A stretch of DNA of 64,000 bases from Alkalicoccobacillus porphyridii (GCF_007293315.1 NZ_VLXZ01000008.1:1-64000), one strand, 5' to 3'; counted from the first letter of the stretch, positions 16,655 to 26,032 are shown. Notes: generated from the letters alone by a model not told the origin. Program-made: numbers and translations.

Positions 16655-17230
16655 TTGGAAACGTATATTTACATGATAAGACATTGTGAATCACCAAAAG
16701 AGGGTGGTAGTGAAAAATCAAGAGGGCTAACTAGGAAAGGAAAAACGGATGCTAGTAAATTAACAAAATTATTAATCGATGCTGATATAGAGGTTTTTAT
16801 TTCAAGCCCTTATACCCGTGCCATCCTTTCAATAGAGGAATTAGCTAATAAGATTGGGAAGGACATATTAATATATGAAAATTTTAAAGAATGTAAATTT
16901 TCGCAGGAAGATAAGGTTATCCCTAATGAGCAAGTTTACCCTCTTGTGGAAAGAATGTTCTTAAACCATGATTACGCAATATTAGGCGGTGAAACGTATA
17001 AACAGTGTATGGATAGGGCTATATTTGAATTGGAAAGAGTATTAAGTAACTTTAAAGGAAAGAAAGTCGCGATTAGTACGCACGGGTTTGTAATGACACT
17101 AATGATTAGCTTTTTTATTAAAAATATCGGTTTTGACTTTCTAGTGGAGACTTCAAAGCCTGATGTATACCTATTGAAATTCAATGGAGTGAAATTAACT
17201 GAGTTTAATAGAATTAGAAGAGAAGTTTAA
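16655..17230 (+). CDS. Histidine phosphatase superfamily protein
   Basis: A phosphoglycerate-mutase-like protein of 191 residues. The catalytic RHG-type motif is MIRHCES near the N terminus, with Cys where Gly is usual. GLTRKGKTDA, ISSPYTRAILSIEELA and the second catalytic histidine in ISTHGFVMTL are all present, so it should be an active phosphatase, substrate unknown. AGGAG at 16642-16646 places the start at TTG 16655; GTG 16646 overlaps the ribosome site. It stands alone between the integrase remnant and scar S1, and may be a defence accessory or metabolic cargo. Confidence 0.85.
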   Translation: METYIYMIRHCESPKEGGSEKSRGLTRKGKTDASKLTKLLIDADIEVFISSPYTRAILSIEELANKIGKDILIYENFKECKFSQEDKVIPNEQVYPLVERMFLNHDYAILGGETYKQCMDRAIFELERVLSNFKGKKVAISTHGFVMTLMISFFIKNIGFDFLVETSKPDVYLLKFNGVKLTEFNRIRREV

Positions 17231-17367
17231 TTGTTAAGTAGTTCCTAAACTTTATATAGTAAAAGATTAAAATCAGAAGATGCTTTAGATGTTGTTCAAG
17301 ATGTTGCTTATCGATAAGCAATGATTTTGTGTAAGACGGAATAATTATTCGTCTTTTTAAAACTTAA

Positions 17368-17582
17368 TTCTTTCCAAAATCTTACCATAACTATGTGATT
17401 TAAACTGACCTAGGTATATGAATGAGGTGTTTAATATAGTTAAATGAGGTCTATGTAGTCATTTCTACCACTTTGCAAAATTGAGGGCTTAGTGAGGTTA
17501 AACTCGTGGAGGTTCGACTCCTCTCAACCGCATATAAAATTATGTAGAGTACCAAGGCTTTTTAAGCCTCGGTACTCTCTTT
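17368..17582 (+). mobile_element. Scar S1: class B arm + tRNA-Leu 3' half + terminator
   Basis: The class B arm is 17368-17480 (113 bp) and begins TTCTTTCC. The 53-bp tRNA core is 17481-17533, with two changes from the intact gene: a C-to-T giving a G-U pair in the anticodon stem, and GAG to GAC in the T loop. The terminator follows at about 17550-17582. Confidence 0.92.
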
Positions 17583-17860
17583 GTTTTGATAACGATAAAT
17601 AGACAGTGTATACTCATATTTTACATATAAGGAAATTTGTGTTTTATTTCTATGGATAGAACCATTTGTGCAATTACCGATCTTTATAAATACTTTATAA
17701 GTATATGATATATTGATTTTACTTTTGTTGAAAATAATTTATTTTAAACTTATTAATGTTTAATATGTTATTTAAAGTTAGTTGGGTGTCTTCTTATGTT
17801 TTACACAGATAATGTTCCATTTCTGAAGTGAAGTCCCATAACTCTAGGAGGTGTTAAGTA

Positions 17861-18061
17861 ATGGAAATTGAAAAAAAGTCATTAGCAAATCTTTATATGG
17901 ATACCAAGAATGATTCATCTTGTAAGGAGGGTAGTCTCGATTTTAGTAGTCTACTTATTATAGACTTAATTGTTAATGCAGAAGCTCAAGCAATAATCAA
18001 AAAGAATTTTTTATTGGGAATAGAAAACTCCAGAATTCAAGTCAATAATATTAAAATTTAG
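17861..18061 (+). CDS. Small hypothetical protein
   Basis: A 66-residue acidic-to-neutral protein with an excellent AGGAGGTG ribosome site. It has no signal peptide or membrane segment; a Leu/Ile-rich central segment LLIIDLIVNAEAQAIIKKN may form a helix. I do not recognise a family. It is the first gene of the module after scar S1 and is followed by two VOC genes. A hairpin-like GAGCTAGGGTGCTTTTTT at 18126-18143 follows it and resembles the tRNA-Leu terminator. Confidence 0.55.
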   Translation: MEIEKKSLANLYMDTKNDSSCKEGSLDFSSLLIIDLIVNAEAQAIIKKNFLLGIENSRIQVNNIKI

Positions 18062-18214
18062 TAACTGTAAGTGGCGACTATAAATCCGTATAAGATTAAT
18101 TAAGTATCATAGTTCTAAGGTCAGAGCTAGGGTGCTTTTTTGTTTTTTATGCAGGTGATGGAATAAAATTGGAGAAAGTATAGAGGATACATTAAATTTA
18201 ATAAGAGGGAAAGG

Positions 18215-18625
18215 ATGTTTAGTTTGGATTCATTCATTAAAAGAGTGGGTACTATATATGTTCCCGTAGAGAACCCTGCAATATCTTCAATATGGTACCA
18301 AAAGACGTTAGGTGCTGTGGAAAATTACAGAGATGAAGATAAAGCGATTTTAGATTTTGCTAATCAAAGTTTTTTCCTTGTGAAATCGAAAATAGGTGAG
18401 AAGGCTATATTTAAGGATTATAAAGGAGCTGAACACTTTCTAATGACCTTTGAAGTAGATGGAATTGATGAATTAAAACAATTTCATTCATTTTTAACTC
18501 AAAAGGAGGTAACAGTAGGCAATATTGAAGATAGAGGACATCCTGGTAACAATTTTGTTTACTATGATCTTGATGGCAATAAGTTTGATGTTTGGAGCGA
18601 ACTAAGTCCGACATTTAGCAAATAA
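18215..18625 (+). CDS. VOC-family (glyoxalase/bleomycin-resistance fold) protein
   Basis: 136 residues with the paired beta-alpha-beta-beta-beta modules of the vicinal-oxygen-chelate fold: FIKRVGTIYVPVENPAISSI at the start, LDFANQSFFLV, HFLMTFEVDGIDEL, and the terminal VYYDLDGNKFDVWSE with the metal-ligand Asp/Glu region. The substrate is not predictable. A GAGGGAAAGG site precedes the ATG. The next gene is a broken paralogue. Confidence 0.8.
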   Translation: MFSLDSFIKRVGTIYVPVENPAISSIWYQKTLGAVENYRDEDKAILDFANQSFFLVKSKIGEKAIFKDYKGAEHFLMTFEVDGIDELKQFHSFLTQKEVTVGNIEDRGHPGNNFVYYDLDGNKFDVWSELSPTFSK

Positions 18626-18697
18626 ATGTTTCAGAGACTTAAAGGGCTTAATAAGTTAAAAAGTAATCTCGAATAAATATATCAAAGGAGTGTAATT

Positions 18698-19134
18698 ATG
18701 AATAGTCCTGTAAAAAATAAAATCAATACAATATTTATACACGTTAAAATTTAGAAGAATCAGCAAGTGGGTACTCGAAATTACTTGGATTTGATGTGGA
18801 TTTAACTACTATTAAAAGGCCTGTATTTAACATAAACATTTCTGAATACACCGGCTTAATTTTAGATGCTGGGGAAGAGGGAGTTGTAAAAAGCATATCT
18901 CCGAGCAAATATCCTTTTTTTAATTTTCATACAGACAATATTGAAGATTCTTATACCTACGTTAAAGAATTAAGATACAAAGTTGAATCGGAAATAGTTT
19001 ACTTTGAGGATTTCTCATATTTTAACCTTAGTGATCTTGATAATAATATCATAGCAATTAGAGAAGTAGTTGTTGAAATGGTAAGATTACAAGAATATCC
19101 TTCAAGGTTACTCAAATTTAGTGACGTACACTAG
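18698..19134 (+). pseudogene. Frameshifted VOC-family protein
   Basis: Starting at ATG 18698 after AAAGGAG, the frame reads about 17 codons to a TAG at 18752. Adding one base in the AAAA run at 18746-18749 restores the reading HVKNLEESASGYSKLLGFDV and a complete VOC protein to 19134. A single-base deletion in a homopolymer is the simplest explanation, either real decay or a sequencing slip. Confidence 0.75.
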
Positions 19135-19234
19135 GACGAATAATTATATGATACTAATTAAAAATGTTCGTTTATAGAGTGTGGAATATATTTAAAATTT
19201 AGCTTTTAGTACTGATAATTAAGGGATTTTTAAC

Positions 19235-19450
19235 TTCACCAATACTTCACCACGATATTTGAAAATGGACGATTTTATATGAAGTGGGCGCAAATGAGTG
19301 TACGTGGTGTGCGGGTTTGCAGGAGATAACACGTTTCCACGTCATTGAGGGCTTAGTGAGGTTAAACTCGTGGAGGTTCGACTCCTCTCAACCGCATAGT
19401 AAAACTCAGTATTACCAAGGCTTTTAGAGCTTTGGTTCTTTTTTTTTAGG
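19235..19450 (+). mobile_element. Scar S2: class A arm + tRNA-Leu 3' half + terminator
   Basis: The class A arm is 19235-19344 (110 bp), opening with TTCACC twice at 11-12 bp spacing. The 53-bp core 19345-19397 is identical to S1. A terminator hairpin lies at about 19414-19450. Similarity to other class A scars extends about 70 bp further upstream. Confidence 0.92.
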
Positions 19451-19592
19451 ATAATAATTAAAATACATAAGTAGTGCAAGTGAACAAACTTTTAAGTCCA
19501 ATGATGATTATTTGATTTAATAAAGCTCAAAATGCAACGATTGTCAGTTAGATTTCGAATATAAGTATGATGAAGTCGAAAGGAGTAGAAAC

Positions 19593-20129
19593 GTGTTATC
19601 TGACAAGCGTATAATCCGTTACATTTTAAAAAAAGGCTCGGATCAAGCTGCAGATGAATTGATTCGACGTTATTATGATGACCTGTATTTTTATCTTTAT
19701 CGTCAAGTTGGTAATGGAGATGACGCTCTTGATTTAACACAGGAAGTTTTTATCGCCGCTCTAAATGGATTGAGCTCTTATGATGATCGTAAATCTTCTT
19801 TTCGAACGTGGCTCTTTCGTATTGGAACACATAAAGTCATAGATTCACGACGAAAGGTGAAGGTTACGTGGTTAGAGCTGAAAGATGTAGATTGGATAGA
19901 AGAGAAGGATTTTGATAAAAGTCTGTATCAAAAGGAGTTGTTAGGCAGGGTTAATGAATTTGTTGCAAGTTTTAAACCGCAAATCCAGGAAATTTTTCGA
20001 TTAAGAGTCTATGGAGATTTATCATTTCCTGAGATCGCTTCATTGCTTGGAGAAAAAGAAGAGAGAATCAAAGCTCAGTACTACCGTTTGATTAAAAAAA
20101 TTAGAGAGGAGTTTAGTAACCATGAATAA
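19593..20129 (+). CDS. ECF-type RNA polymerase sigma factor
   Basis: 178 residues with region 2 (YYDDLYFYLYRQVGNGDDALDL-TQEVF and FRTWLFRIGTHKVIDS) and region 4 (FKPQIQEIFRLRVYGDLSF and IASLLGEKEERIKAQYYRLI). The GTG start has AGGAG 7 nt upstream. It overlaps the next gene by 8 nt, so it is co-translated with a membrane protein and probably controls the downstream ABC exporter operon. It may be autoregulated; I could not define its promoter. Confidence 0.88.
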   Translation: MLSDKRIIRYILKKGSDQAADELIRRYYDDLYFYLYRQVGNGDDALDLTQEVFIAALNGLSSYDDRKSSFRTWLFRIGTHKVIDSRRKVKVTWLELKDVDWIEEKDFDKSLYQKELLGRVNEFVASFKPQIQEIFRLRVYGDLSFPEIASLLGEKEERIKAQYYRLIKKIREEFSNHE

Positions 20130-20898
20130 AGACAGAAAGAATATTCCTTTCACACAGATTGAAAAAGAAAACAGTATTGATTTTATTTTAAAAGAAGTCG
20201 ATCTTCAACCAGTAACGTTTAGAGCATTTATTCGTTCTTATTTTCAAGAAGTTGGTTTCCGTTATCTTTTCTGGGGTTTGGGAGATATCTTATTTATTGT
20301 CGGTCTTTTATTGGTAGGTGTAGTCATTCTCTATCTTCCTGATTTACATCAGTCACTTGATAATGGGCATAGTGATAAGATTTATTTTACTGTTTTTATG
20401 GTCTCGCCTCTTTGCTATGCACTCTTATACTTTTTGGGGATATGGAAAGAAAGGTTGTTAGGTACCTTCGAGCTAAAAATGACACTACGCGTTTCTTTAA
20501 AGGAACTACTTATCTTACGTATGTTGGCGTTTAGTGGGATTGCTTTGGTTGTTTCTGTGGGCAGTAACGTACTTATGTGGCAATTGCTTGGACAAGAACT
20601 TTCGTTGATGAGATTGTTTAGTCTGTCGTTTACCTCCCTGTTTTTATTTGCTAATATTCAACTTCTCTTAGAATATAAAGTTCCTTTGCGATGCAGTTAT
20701 TGGGTGACGCCTATTGTATGGGGGGGGATAGGAGTATTCTTAGTTTGGCAACAAGAATGGATTGCTCAGCTTCTAGTGTATGTACCGTTTTCAATTGTAA
20801 CATTGATTGTTTTTGGATTACTTGTTTTATTTATCTACTTATTGCGTCACAACTACTTTATGCAAAAGGAAGGAACAATTACTTATGCTAATGCTTAA
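20122..20898 (+). CDS. Six-span membrane protein, possible anti-sigma or transporter partner
   Basis: 258 residues with a soluble N terminus of about 50 residues followed by six hydrophobic segments (about 52-72, 88-106, 134-152, 160-180, 190-205 and 215-238). It has no recognisable enzymatic motif. Its 8-nt overlap with the sigma gene is the arrangement of sigma/anti-sigma pairs, and its short cytoplasmic N terminus could bind the sigma factor; equally it could be an ABC-associated membrane subunit. The function is inferred from context only. Confidence 0.6.
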   Translation: MNKDRKNIPFTQIEKENSIDFILKEVDLQPVTFRAFIRSYFQEVGFRYLFWGLGDILFIVGLLLVGVVILYLPDLHQSLDNGHSDKIYFTVFMVSPLCYALLYFLGIWKERLLGTFELKMTLRVSLKELLILRMLAFSGIALVVSVGSNVLMWQLLGQELSLMRLFSLSFTSLFLFANIQLLLEYKVPLRCSYWVTPIVWGGIGVFLVWQQEWIAQLLVYVPFSIVTLIVFGLLVLFIYLLRHNYFMQKEGTITYANA

Positions 20899-21760
20899 TC
20901 ATGTCAGTAAAAAATTTCAGTCAAATCATATTTTGGAAGATATTTCTTTGACCTTTGAAAATGGTGTGTATGGACTACTGTCTCCAAACGGCGCAGGAAA
21001 AACAACATTATTAAAAATGATTACAACACTCTTATTTCCAACTTCCGGTGAAATACTATGGAATGGACAAGCAATTAAAGAGCTGGGGGCAGAATATCGT
21101 GGAGTAGTAGGTTATTTGCCACAAGATTTTGGTTATTATGGTCATTACACTCCTGTTAAATTTCTAAAATATATTGCAGCATTACAAAAAATGAATAAGA
21201 AAGAAACAGATAAAAAGATTGATGAGCTATTAGAGCTTGTTGCGCTTTCTGATGTGAAAAATAAAAAAATGAAACGTTTCTCAGGTGGGATGATCCAAAG
21301 GGTAGGAATTGCTCAAGCAATGTTAAATAATCCGAAGTTACTCATTTTGGATGAACCGACCGCAGGTTTAGATCCAAAGGAACGCGTCCGTTTCCGTAAT
21401 TTGATTCATCGCCTTGCTCAAGACAGGATCGTCATTTTATCTACGCATATCGTTTCTGATGTGGAGACAATAGCGAAACAAATCATTATGATTAGAAATC
21501 AAAAGTTGTACTGTTGCGAAACGCCCTCTCACATTACTCGGTCAGTACAAGGGAAGATTTTTGAAGTTCCTTCTAGTTATACAATAACTGTAGAGCAATT
21601 GCTATTAAGTGAAAGAGAGAGTGAAGAAGGTCACTTGCTAAGAATTGCAAGCCCAGTTGCTCCAAAGGAAGGGGTGGAAGTACGCCCGAGCTTAGAAGAC
21701 GCGTTTTTGTATATTTATCGAGACGAGGTGACTAAAGATGCTGCGAATCCTGCTTTTTGA
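20885..21760 (+). CDS. ABC transporter ATP-binding protein
   Basis: An ABC-2-type ATPase with Walker A SPNGAGKTTLLK (Ser in place of the usual Gly at the start), Q-loop VGYLPQDFG, signature FSGGMIQRVGIAQ, Walker B LLILDEPTAGLDP and switch His in LSTHIV. After residue 215 there is a C-terminal extension typical of antibiotic/peptide exporters. Start ATG 20885 overlaps the previous gene by 14 nt; AAGGAAGGA lies upstream. It is co-transcribed with two permeases. Confidence 0.93.
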   Translation: MLMLNHVSKKFQSNHILEDISLTFENGVYGLLSPNGAGKTTLLKMITTLLFPTSGEILWNGQAIKELGAEYRGVVGYLPQDFGYYGHYTPVKFLKYIAALQKMNKKETDKKIDELLELVALSDVKNKKMKRFSGGMIQRVGIAQAMLNNPKLLILDEPTAGLDPKERVRFRNLIHRLAQDRIVILSTHIVSDVETIAKQIIMIRNQKLYCCETPSHITRSVQGKIFEVPSSYTITVEQLLLSERESEEGHLLRIASPVAPKEGVEVRPSLEDAFLYIYRDEVTKDAANPAF

Positions 21761-22889
21761 AATTCGTAAGCTATTAGAACAGCCAATTATTCTCTTATTT
21801 TTTATCGCATGTTTAATGTTAAATACAATTTATATTGCTACAGCAGGATTGGATCAGTCGTATTTAAATTATGTTCAGGACACAAAAACAAAAACAGGAT
21901 CCTTCATTACATCTGAATTCCAAGAAAAACTCTCTAATATGTCATCTAGTAATCAACACAATCGATTACTGACCGAAACGGATGAACGAGAGAATATTTT
22001 TAACCAGTATTCAACAGAAGCATTGGGCCAAGAGATGATTGATTATTTTCAAATACAAGGTTCAATGGCTGAAAAAATGAAGATAAAATATGAAAAATTA
22101 ACGCCCATTGTCCACGAATTAGCAGAAGAGCAAGCTGCACTAGAAGTAGGAGCAGCAGGAGAAACAATGAGTTTCTTTACCTTTTTAAAGAATCGATTAT
22201 TTCATGCAATTTTAGGGGAAAGTTTAATTTTTGCATTATTGCTTGGTTTATATGGAAGTACATCTGAAAGATTAACCAAAACAGATGTACTCATAATAAC
22301 CTCAAAAACAGGTCGTAAAACACAAGTGACTAAATATGTAGCGAGCTTAATAATTGCACTTCTTTTTTATGTAACAACGGTTACTTTGTCGTTTGCTATT
22401 TTTAATCAAATGCATACTATAGGAACATTATGGAGTACAAGTATATCAACACAATTTCACCTAAATGTGTATGTTCCTCAATCGTTAGAAATCCCTTTTA
22501 TTCCTTGGAAATCCATGACATTGTTAAATTATATCCTACTATCCATTGCATTAGGTGGCATACTCGTTTTCATCTGTCATGGATTTAATTTTCTTATAGG
22601 CTTATGGGCTAATCTTTTATTTCGCGGGTTCGTACTTTTTGTGGTCTTTTATGTTTCTTTGCTAGGACTAGAACAAATTATCAATCATTTAAACTGGTGG
22701 GATATGCGTTCCCTATTAATGTGGCATCCCATTTCACTTTGGAATTTACAAGCTTATTGGTTTACAGAGATGGGTCCTTTTTCAACAATTCCATGGCATG
22801 AATCTATTGCAATGGCTGTAAATATCATTCTCTTAGTTATAGCAGGTATTTTAACAGCTAGATACTATTCAACAAAGGAGGTAAAATAA
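21738..22889 (+). CDS. ABC-2-type transporter permease, first subunit
   Basis: 383 residues with an N-terminal membrane anchor (about 14-35), a soluble loop of about 120 residues containing many Glu/Gln, then about five membrane spans in the second half. This is the layout of large ABC-2 export permeases used for peptide export or antimicrobial immunity. It overlaps the ATPase gene by 23 nt and ends one base before the next permease. Confidence 0.82.
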   Translation: MLRILLFEIRKLLEQPIILLFFIACLMLNTIYIATAGLDQSYLNYVQDTKTKTGSFITSEFQEKLSNMSSSNQHNRLLTETDERENIFNQYSTEALGQEMIDYFQIQGSMAEKMKIKYEKLTPIVHELAEEQAALEVGAAGETMSFFTFLKNRLFHAILGESLIFALLLGLYGSTSERLTKTDVLIITSKTGRKTQVTKYVASLIIALLFYVTTVTLSFAIFNQMHTIGTLWSTSISTQFHLNVYVPQSLEIPFIPWKSMTLLNYILLSIALGGILVFICHGFNFLIGLWANLLFRGFVLFVVFYVSLLGLEQIINHLNWWDMRSLLMWHPISLWNLQAYWFTEMGPFSTIPWHESIAMAVNIILLVIAGILTARYYSTKEVK

Positions 22890-22890
22890 A

Positions 22891-24117
22891 GTGTTTACTG
22901 TTGAGCTCAAGAAATTTTTCCAACCGTTTTTAATCCTTGTAGCACTAATGATAACGATTGTTTACTATAATCAACAGTTGAGCTTCATCCATACATATTG
23001 GCCAAACACTGGTTTGGTATCTATTTATGATCATGCTTCTGATTGGCAAGATCGATTTGGCAAAACGCTTGAAGAGGAAGATATCGCAGAAATTGAATCA
23101 GAGTATTACACTCTAATCAATCAAGCAGATAGGATTATCTCAGAAAATTCCATTGCTCAACATCTTAAACTTGGAAATTATGCTGAGTTTGAATCCTGGT
23201 ACGATAAAAATCTTCCCCTTGGGGCAATCAATGAGAGGAATGAAAAAGAGAAAGAAATCGTCGAACAAATTGATGAGATTCAGCAAGACTTAATTGATGA
23301 AACAGGTAATTCAATAGTCGATAAAATTAATGTCTTACAAAATCTAATTCATTCTATGAAGCAGTTTAATTCAGCAGATACCTTCCTTAATAATGAACAC
23401 TATACAGAAAAAGAAAGAATGAGACTTTCAGAGATTATTTTTATTGAAGAAGGGTGGCGAAATATTTTACCAACTGAATTGTCTACAATATTTGATGCTC
23501 ATTTTAAAAGTATTCTTACCCTCCTTATTTTTCTCTTGTCTCTATTAATCCCTTCCGTTTTTGTTAGAGATCGTTTGTTAGGATTACAGAAGCTTCAATG
23601 GAGTAGTCGCCACGGGCGGAACATACTTTGGACACAATTTGTAAGTGGTATGATTGCCAGCATCCTGTTGATTACGTGTATAGTGGGATTATTTTGGGGT
23701 TTATTGTATCTCACTGATTTCACACAATATTTTTCTAATGGTTTGAATTCATTTTTTATAAGAGATGATGAACCTTTAATGGTATCATTATTTCGATGGA
23801 CTTTTGGTGAGTGGATAATAAAATTGGTCTTGTTAGTATATTTGATTGGAATGGCTTATAGCGGGATTCTTATATTCCTCTCTCAGACTAGTAAACACTA
23901 TCTGTCCTTACTAATGAAAATCATTCCCGTGGGCTTTATTTTTATTGCCATTGCTAATCGTGTGTTTAAAGATGCGTTTTATTTAAAGAATGATTTGTAC
24001 CAATGGACAAACATTCCTTTAGTTGAATTATATGTGGGAATCCTTTTATTCGTTCTTTGTACTGGTTTACCAATTATATATTGTATTCATCAACGGAATA
24101 AAGATCTAGTAAGCTAA
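22891..24117 (+). CDS. ABC-2-type transporter permease, second subunit
   Basis: 408 residues with the same plan as its neighbour: one N-terminal span, a long extracellular-type loop (about 35-200) rich in acidic residues, and about five spans after residue 205. The GTG start follows AAAGGAGG. The two permeases with one ATPase form a heteromeric exporter; the cargo is unknown. The operon ends without a clear hairpin before scar S3. Confidence 0.8.
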   Translation: MFTVELKKFFQPFLILVALMITIVYYNQQLSFIHTYWPNTGLVSIYDHASDWQDRFGKTLEEEDIAEIESEYYTLINQADRIISENSIAQHLKLGNYAEFESWYDKNLPLGAINERNEKEKEIVEQIDEIQQDLIDETGNSIVDKINVLQNLIHSMKQFNSADTFLNNEHYTEKERMRLSEIIFIEEGWRNILPTELSTIFDAHFKSILTLLIFLLSLLIPSVFVRDRLLGLQKLQWSSRHGRNILWTQFVSGMIASILLITCIVGLFWGLLYLTDFTQYFSNGLNSFFIRDDEPLMVSLFRWTFGEWIIKLVLLVYLIGMAYSGILIFLSQTSKHYLSLLMKIIPVGFIFIAIANRVFKDAFYLKNDLYQWTNIPLVELYVGILLFVLCTGLPIIYCIHQRNKDLVS

Positions 24118-24268
24118 TAAATATGTTGTAATTAGAAGCAGCTGTCCTTGCCGAGAGTGAAGCTTAATAACGAATATTATGATAGTTGGTCTAATAAATG
24201 TTCGTTTTTAGATGATGGGATATAATTACAAACGAGTTCCGAGTGGTGAAGAATAAGGGTATTTTAGA

Positions 24269-24470
24269 TTCACCAATTCTTCACCACGATATTTAAAATT
24301 GGACGATCTTATATGAAATGGGTGTAAATAAATGCAATTGATATGCGTGTTTGCAGGAGATAACACGTTTCCACGGCATTGAGGGCTTAGTGAGGTTAAA
24401 CTCGTGGAGGTTCGACTCCTCTCAACCGCATCCTATTAGTACCAAAGCTTTAAGTAGCTTTGGTATTTTT
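24269..24470 (+). mobile_element. Scar S3: class A arm + tRNA-Leu 3' half + terminator
   Basis: Arm 24269-24378 is again exactly 110 bp, and core 24379-24431 is identical to S1 and S2. The terminator hairpin is at about 24440-24470. The arm is preceded by GTGGTGAAGAATAAGGG, the reverse complement of part of the TTCACC repeat. Confidence 0.92.
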
Positions 24471-24556
24471 ATATTGCAGGTAATACTGATTACTTAAGGA
24501 ATATATAGATAACAGGAACGTTTTAAAAACAATTTTAAATTTAGGAGAGTGTGCTA

Positions 24557-25000
24557 ATGGGTAAATATCATGAGTATATTGATAACGCTATCAATTGGGC
24601 TGAAGATCACTTGGGTTCTGTAGATTACGCATATATTTGTTTAGCTTTTGTAGAAGATGCGTTAGAGAGAAGCAATAATATAGAAATTTTTGGAGGAGAT
24701 AGTGCAAAAGAATCCGCAGACTTATATCATGACAGTATAAGTGAAGGTATACCTCCAAAAGGCTCTTTTGTTTTTTATGATTGCTCAGGGCCAATTAATG
24801 GGGATCATAGGAATTGGGGTCATGTCGGATTATCAATAGGTAATGACAAGGTAATTCATGCTTGGGATATGGTTCGGATTGATGGGTATCTTGAAGTTGA
24901 ACATTTAAATGGTGCTCCTGGTTGGGATAGCCCTAAAATGATTGGATGGGTACCTCTTGAAAGAATTATGCAAGGCTTTCAAAAGAAGGTATACGAATAG
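24557..25000 (+). CDS. NlpC/P60-like (papain-fold) hydrolase or inactive relative
   Basis: 148 residues with the order expected of NlpC/P60 or CHAP folds: a helix with the candidate nucleophile Cys in YAYICLAFVEDAL near residue 30, IPPKGSFVFYD, and the His in WGHVGLSIGNDKVIHAW. No signal peptide is seen, so it would act in the cytoplasm or as a toxin delivered by another route. AGGAGA at 24543 supports ATG 24557 over GTG 24551. It is the only gene in a 530-bp module between scars S3 and S4. Confidence 0.75.
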   Translation: MGKYHEYIDNAINWAEDHLGSVDYAYICLAFVEDALERSNNIEIFGGDSAKESADLYHDSISEGIPPKGSFVFYDCSGPINGDHRNWGHVGLSIGNDKVIHAWDMVRIDGYLEVEHLNGAPGWDSPKMIGWVPLERIMQGFQKKVYE

Positions 25001-25061
25001 GTTAGACTCCGCTCAACCGCATATAAAGAGTACCAAGGCTTTTAAGCTTTGGTACTTTTAA
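24999..25061 (+). mobile_element. Scar S4: 3' tip of tRNA-Leu + terminator, truncated
   Basis: Only the last part of the core remains: GGTTAGACTCC then GCTCAACCGCAT, followed by an intact copy of the terminator hairpin. The arm and the anticodon-loop part are lost, and the stop codon of the preceding gene lies at the junction. Confidence 0.8.
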
Positions 25062-25076
25062 TAGTTTTATATAAAT

Positions 25077-25586
25077 TTAATTAGCTAACTCTTGATCAAT
25101 ATGATCAATAAGTTTCTGAAATGACAATTCTATCTCTTTAGAAGTATACTCCCCACCTCTAAACCAAAATCCATCTGTAGTTAATACGACTAAATTAGCA
25201 AACTCTTTTGAAGTTTCTTGAGCTATTTCTTCAAAAATCTCTTTATAATAATGATCCCATTCTTGATGTTTATACTCGCTAACTAAAAAAGAGTATGCTT
25301 TCATCTCTTCGCTGTTAAACCCTTTTAAGCAAGCCCTAATGAACGTCTCGGTGAATGTTTTATAGTTGCCCCTTTCCTGTTCAATTAATCTTTTTGAAAA
25401 ATCAATCGTATATTCTTGTAATTCTTTAATTAAATCTTCTTTAGAGCTAAAGTGATAAATAAAACCACCTTTACTTATGTTCGCTTCTTTAATTACATTA
25501 TTCACTGAAAAATTTGTAACGCCTCTTTTAGCGACTAGATCGACCGCTGCTTTTAATATTAATTGCTTTTTTTCATCACCTTTCAT
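25077..25586 (-). CDS. TetR-family repressor of the SMR pump
   Basis: 169 residues with an N-terminal TetR HTH: ILKAAVDLVAKRGVTNFSVNNVIKEANISKGGFIYHFSSKEDL. The C-terminal ligand domain is of the TetR_C type with an aromatic-rich stretch. It is the third gene on the minus strand after two SMR genes, separated by 72 bp, and probably represses them through the palindrome at 26364-26379. Confidence 0.88.
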   Translation of the reverse strand: MKGDEKKQLILKAAVDLVAKRGVTNFSVNNVIKEANISKGGFIYHFSSKEDLIKELQEYTIDFSKRLIEQERGNYKTFTETFIRACLKGFNSEEMKAYSFLVSEYKHQEWDHYYKEIFEEIAQETSKEFANLVVLTTDGFWFRGGEYTSKEIELSFQKLIDHIDQELAN

Positions 25587-25658
25587 ACAGTCACCTCATT
25601 AAATATTTTAATCAACTACTCAATGATACTTGAAATGAAGTTCTTTATGGAAAGAAAA

Positions 25659-26021
25659 TTACATGCTTTTTGAATAGGAAATATCCTCTTCTGGTTTAGT
25701 TAGAAGATTTAGTGAAACAACTCCTCCGATGACAGTAACAACACCAATTAACTTTAGTATGCTTATTGGCTCGTTAAATACAAAAATACTTATAACATAT
25801 ATGATCGCTGTCCCAACTCCTACCCAAATTGCATAAGCGATAGACAAAGGTATATAATTTAATGCTTGTGCTAGAAAAAACATAGCACATGCTATGGAAA
25901 CAACAGCAATGATAGATGGTATTAAAATAGTAAATCCTTGAGATAGCTTTATGTTCGTTGTTGATATTACTTCAAGTACGATAGCTAATAATAAAAAAAT
26001 AGTGCCTTTAGATTTAATCAC
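25659..26021 (-). CDS. Small multidrug resistance (SMR) efflux subunit, Glu-bearing
   Basis: A 120-residue four-helix protein. The membrane-embedded glutamate of the family is present in AIVLEVISTTNIKLSQGF, followed by the typical SIAYAIWVGVGTA and a C-terminal tail of about 15 polar residues. It lies 11 bp after the partner gene, as in paired SMR pumps such as YkkCD and EbrAB. These export quaternary ammonium or guanidinium-type cations using the proton gradient. Confidence 0.9.
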   Translation of the reverse strand: MIKSKGTIFLLLAIVLEVISTTNIKLSQGFTILIPSIIAVVSIACAMFFLAQALNYIPLSIAYAIWVGVGTAIIYVISIFVFNEPISILKLIGVVTVIGGVVSLNLLTKPEEDISYSKSM

Positions 26022-26032
26022 TCAAATTCCTC

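Noticed and set aside
24999-25061. Scar S4 as a full attachment site
   Set aside because: The anticodon-loop crossover part and the arm are absent, so it can only be a remnant.
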